The position numbers were made by a program, and so were the translations under genes. A DNA stretch of 44,350 nt. Source: Deltaproteobacteria bacterium (lineage in GTDB: Bacteria; Desulfobacterota; Syntrophia; Syntrophales; JAFGHS01). The DNA is taken from positions 1 through 44,350 of the forward strand of contig JAFGHS010000130.1 in assembly GCA_016930075.1 (NCBI GenBank), given 5' to 3'. Position 1 is the first letter of the stretch, and each line of letters opens with the position of its first letter. Under the pieces are notes generated by a model that did not search any database, was not told where the DNA came from, and saw only the letters and a list, made by a program, of their open reading frames with translations. Below are positions 42,592-44,350 of this stretch, in pieces.

Positions 42592-43605
42592 TTAATGGCC
42601 CAAGTACTTGTTTGCTCTTCTTTTAGAATTTTCCCGAATGTTGAAATAGTAAAAGGGATAGTCAAAGCTGTGGTAAACGCCCCGGGGAAATCCCTGTTTT
42701 GTCAATTTATATAGCAAATTTGCATCGGCTGTCGTGCAGATCAGCACACCATTTTTGATATCCAACCGGGCATCCGCGTATTGAGGCACGGGTTTAAATG
42801 CCAGTGTCGCCGGATTGGGCATGATGGATCCCAGACCTTCGGTGGCGGCGGCGGTTGTCTCGGTCCTCGTCCAGGTGATGGGATTGATCACAAGGCCCAC
42901 CAGTCCGGACAAAACCGGATTGACTCCCGGCACAACATCCGGCGCTTGCGTGTTATAGGAAATGATCACCCCCGTGTCGTCCGGACCTTCGGCAAATTTC
43001 AAGTGCGGATGGTCTGCAATGATCCGGGCCGTAACGGGATAGCCGATCACATAGGCGGCAATCATTCTCTGATAGACATCCGGATGATCTTTCAGATATC
43101 CAGTCAGTAAATTAATCAATACGTTGGACCCCTGTGAATGACCAGCTAATATAAACGGCCGGCCCGCATTGAAATTCCTGATGTAGTAATCAAAGGCTGC
43201 AACGGCATCCTGCGTGGGAATACCGGCGACCAATGCGTCATGCTCCGGCAAGGGCAGCGATAAGGCATAGGCGGCATCTGCCTGCCTGTAGTAGGGCGCG
43301 TAAATATTGGCAAAGGTTTCAAAAGCGGTTGCCGATCGCCCAAAAGCGGAAGCGGAACCGGCCAGCATGGAGGGGTTGTCGATGTCGCAAATATTCGGAT
43401 CGCTGGCATGAACCTTCCGCCAGGCCGTCGGATAAAGATAAAAGACGTCCACGTTATGGGACACGACAGGAATCGACAACCAATGTTTGGCCTGGGAGTA
43501 ATTCGTAGCCGTGACTTCCGGCATCGCACCCTTTCCGCCGCAGGCGGTAAGTGACAGACAGACGAAGACGGCGATCATCAATGCTTTGATTTTCATTCGA
43601 TTCAT
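42592..43605 (-). CDS. DUF3089 alpha/beta hydrolase lipoprotein
   Basis: 337 residues. The lipoprotein signal peptide ends LTACGG (Cys22). The DUF3089 domain shows VDVFYLYPTAW near residue 53, the YAPYYRQADAAYAL segment, and a lipase-like nucleophile elbow GHSQGS with Ser157. Members are predicted secreted esterases or lipases; the substrate is not known. AGGAGA lies 8 bases before ATG. It is transcribed in the same direction as the metallophosphoesterase gene but has its own matching promoter and a terminator-like hairpin, so the two are separate units. Confidence 0.87.
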   Translation of the reverse strand: MNRMKIKALMIAVFVCLSLTACGGKGAMPEVTATNYSQAKHWLSIPVVSHNVDVFYLYPTAWRKVHASDPNICDIDNPSMLAGSASAFGRSATAFETFANIYAPYYRQADAAYALSLPLPEHDALVAGIPTQDAVAAFDYYIRNFNAGRPFILAGHSQGSNVLINLLTGYLKDHPDVYQRMIAAYVIGYPVTARIIADHPHLKFAEGPDDTGVIISYNTQAPDVVPGVNPVLSGLVGLVINPITWTRTETTAAATEGLGSIMPNPATLAFKPVPQYADARLDIKNGVLICTTADANLLYKLTKQGFPRGVYHSFDYPFYYFNIRENSKRRANKYLGH

Positions 43606-43769
43606 AGTTTATTTCTCCTGTGTTAATAGGATGGGGTGTGTTATTTATGACGTCGTTCAGGTATAACTTGCGGGGGCATTCACATCGCCTGCGCTGTTAT
43701 ATATTGGATACTGGCGATGCCGGCAGACCGGCCTTTTGTTTTTGATATGGCATTGATTTTTTTTATTGG

Positions 43770-43798
43770 AGTATATGAAGAGATAATATTTATGTCAA
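43770..43798 (-). promoter_or_regulatory. Sigma70-type promoter for the DUF3089 gene
   Basis: On the minus strand, TTGACA (43798-43793) and TATACT (43775-43770) are 17 bases apart, with CTCTTCA just before the -10 as in the 42376-42404 promoter. The leader to ATG 43605 is about 160 bases. Apart from this and the weak frame at 43983-44147, nothing was seen in 43606-44140. Confidence 0.7.
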
Positions 43799-43982
43799 TG
43801 GAATTTCAAGAGTAAGATATGTTGTATTTTATAGATTATTGATCAACTAATTTAGAACGACGGCTTCTTTTTGATAAATCGGACCATCTTTTTGTTTACT
43901 TCCCTGCCATGAAGGACATGTTCAGCAGCTTTCAGACAGACCTATCTGGCACGCCTCAGATTGCATGTCCAAAGCGATATGA

Positions 43983-44147
43983 TCAAATATAGTCATCCCA
44001 TGAGTATTTGGGATCGAGATAAGGGTAATCGTCATTGAAGGGCAGTTGAGAGTGCTCATCCGTAATGTACGGTGTGGAATATCGATCCGTGTTGTGTATG
44101 AAGACAGGCGGATCATGAATTTTCGGCAGATCAGCGCTCTTCAGCAA
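43983..44147 (-). CDS. Uncertain 54-codon frame after the ketosynthase-like gene
   Basis: A minus-strand frame ends at 43983 and stays open for about 98 codons up to 44279, overlapping the ketosynthase-like end in another frame. It has no ATG; TTG 44147 overlaps the ketosynthase stop. The peptide is acidic and Pro/Tyr/Asp-rich (DDYPYLDPKYSWDDYI at the end) and looks coding-like, but no family is recognised. It could be a coupled small gene or the tail of a frameshifted one. Confidence 0.25.
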   Translation of the reverse strand: MLKSADLPKIHDPPVFIHNTDRYSTPYITDEHSQLPFNDDYPYLDPKYSWDDYI

Positions 44148-44350
44148 CCGGTCGTTGTTCTTTTCAACAGCATGAATGAATAATTCCTTGATAGAAAGTG
44201 GTTGCAGATAAGGACGGTATTCATTGTTGCGGGCAGGACGGCGGGCTTTACGAGTACGGTATCCGGTATCTGCTGTATGTTAAGAATCATGGCGGCCAGC
44301 CAGAGGGCAAAGGAGGAAGCCGTGGCATACTCGCCGGTCAGGTGTTTGAA
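44141..44350 (-). CDS. Beta-ketoacyl-synthase-like protein, C-terminal fragment (5' part outside window)
   Basis: The last 69 codons of a gene that continues past the window edge. The sequence TGEYATASSFALWLAAMIL followed by TVLICNHFLSRNYSFMLL matches the end of short beta-ketoacyl-synthase-like proteins of the type found in aryl-polyene and related gene clusters (GEYxTAS..A and ILIYNHxxxxxxSFILL patterns). Codon use is consistent with coding. The active-site half is not visible, so activity cannot be judged. The TGA is at 44143-44141. Confidence 0.5.
   Translation of the reverse strand, partial: FKHLTGEYATASSFALWLAAMILNIQQIPDTVLVKPAVLPATMNTVLICNHFLSRNYSFMLLKRTTTGC

Noticed and set aside
43947..43965. 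Sigma54-like TGGCAC...TTGCA promoter
   Set aside because: The GG-to-GC distance is 13 bases instead of 10, and no gene follows at a suitable distance on the + strand.

Overview
This window looks like a chromosomal segment of an anaerobic Gram-negative bacterium, most likely a deltaproteobacterium (Desulfobacterota, perhaps a syntroph-like lineage). The Gram-negative call rests on an outer-membrane porin, LptE and several lipoproteins with clear lipoboxes. The anaerobe call is inference from CoA-transferases, an ADP/NDP-forming acyl-CoA synthetase, ferredoxin-type proteins and TRAP receptors, together with the housekeeping order fabF-rpiB-dCMP deaminase-nrdR-ribE-ribBA-ribH-nusB-leuS-lptE. No tRNA, rRNA, CRISPR array, integrase or full insertion sequence was seen.

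Region 1 (1-14.9 kb, + strand) is an accessory catabolic island. It opens with a TRAP receptor (partial) and a porin. Next come a HyuB-type hydantoinase/oxoprolinase gene split by a one-base frameshift and a two-subunit family I CoA-transferase. A long co-directional block follows: SnoaL-like protein, two paralogous alpha/beta hydrolases, three tandem carboxymuconolactone-decarboxylase-like proteins, a methylmalonyl-CoA-epimerase-like VOC protein, an SDR oxidoreductase, three more VOC proteins and a CaiB/BaiF CoA-transferase. Together these suggest uptake, CoA activation and ring or side-chain processing of an unidentified carboxylic acid. Two MITE-like inverted-repeat elements sit in the middle of the block.

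Region 2 (15-26 kb) holds an orphan TRAP receptor (-) divergent from a complete polar amino acid ABC transporter (receptor, permease, ATPase, permease; +), with good sigma70-type promoters for both. After it comes a minus-strand block: NDP-forming acyl-CoA synthetase, isoprenylcysteine-methyltransferase-like membrane protein, MFS transporter, M20 peptidase and a DUF362/ferredoxin protein. A duplicated start fragment of the peptidase gene lies just upstream of the peptidase.

Region 3 (26-30.2 kb, +) has a SulP anion transporter fused to STAS and cyclic-nucleotide-binding domains, an FMN-reductase-like flavoprotein, an EFR1-type flavodoxin/ferredoxin protein, and rpsT with a TTG start.

Region 4 (30.2-40.2 kb, -) is a conserved housekeeping run read from high to low coordinates: DUF177, rpmF, acpP, fabF, rpiB, dCMP deaminase, nrdR, ribE, ribBA, ribH, nusB, leuS, lptE. 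It lacks ribD between nrdR and ribE, and lacks plsX-fabH-fabD-fabG between rpmF and acpP.

Region 5 (40.2-44.35 kb, -) encodes two secreted lipoprotein hydrolases, a calcineurin-type metallophosphoesterase and a DUF3089 alpha/beta hydrolase. Their promoters are nearly identical in layout (TTGAC-N17-TATACT with a shared CTCTTCA before the -10). The window ends inside a beta-ketoacyl-synthase-like gene.
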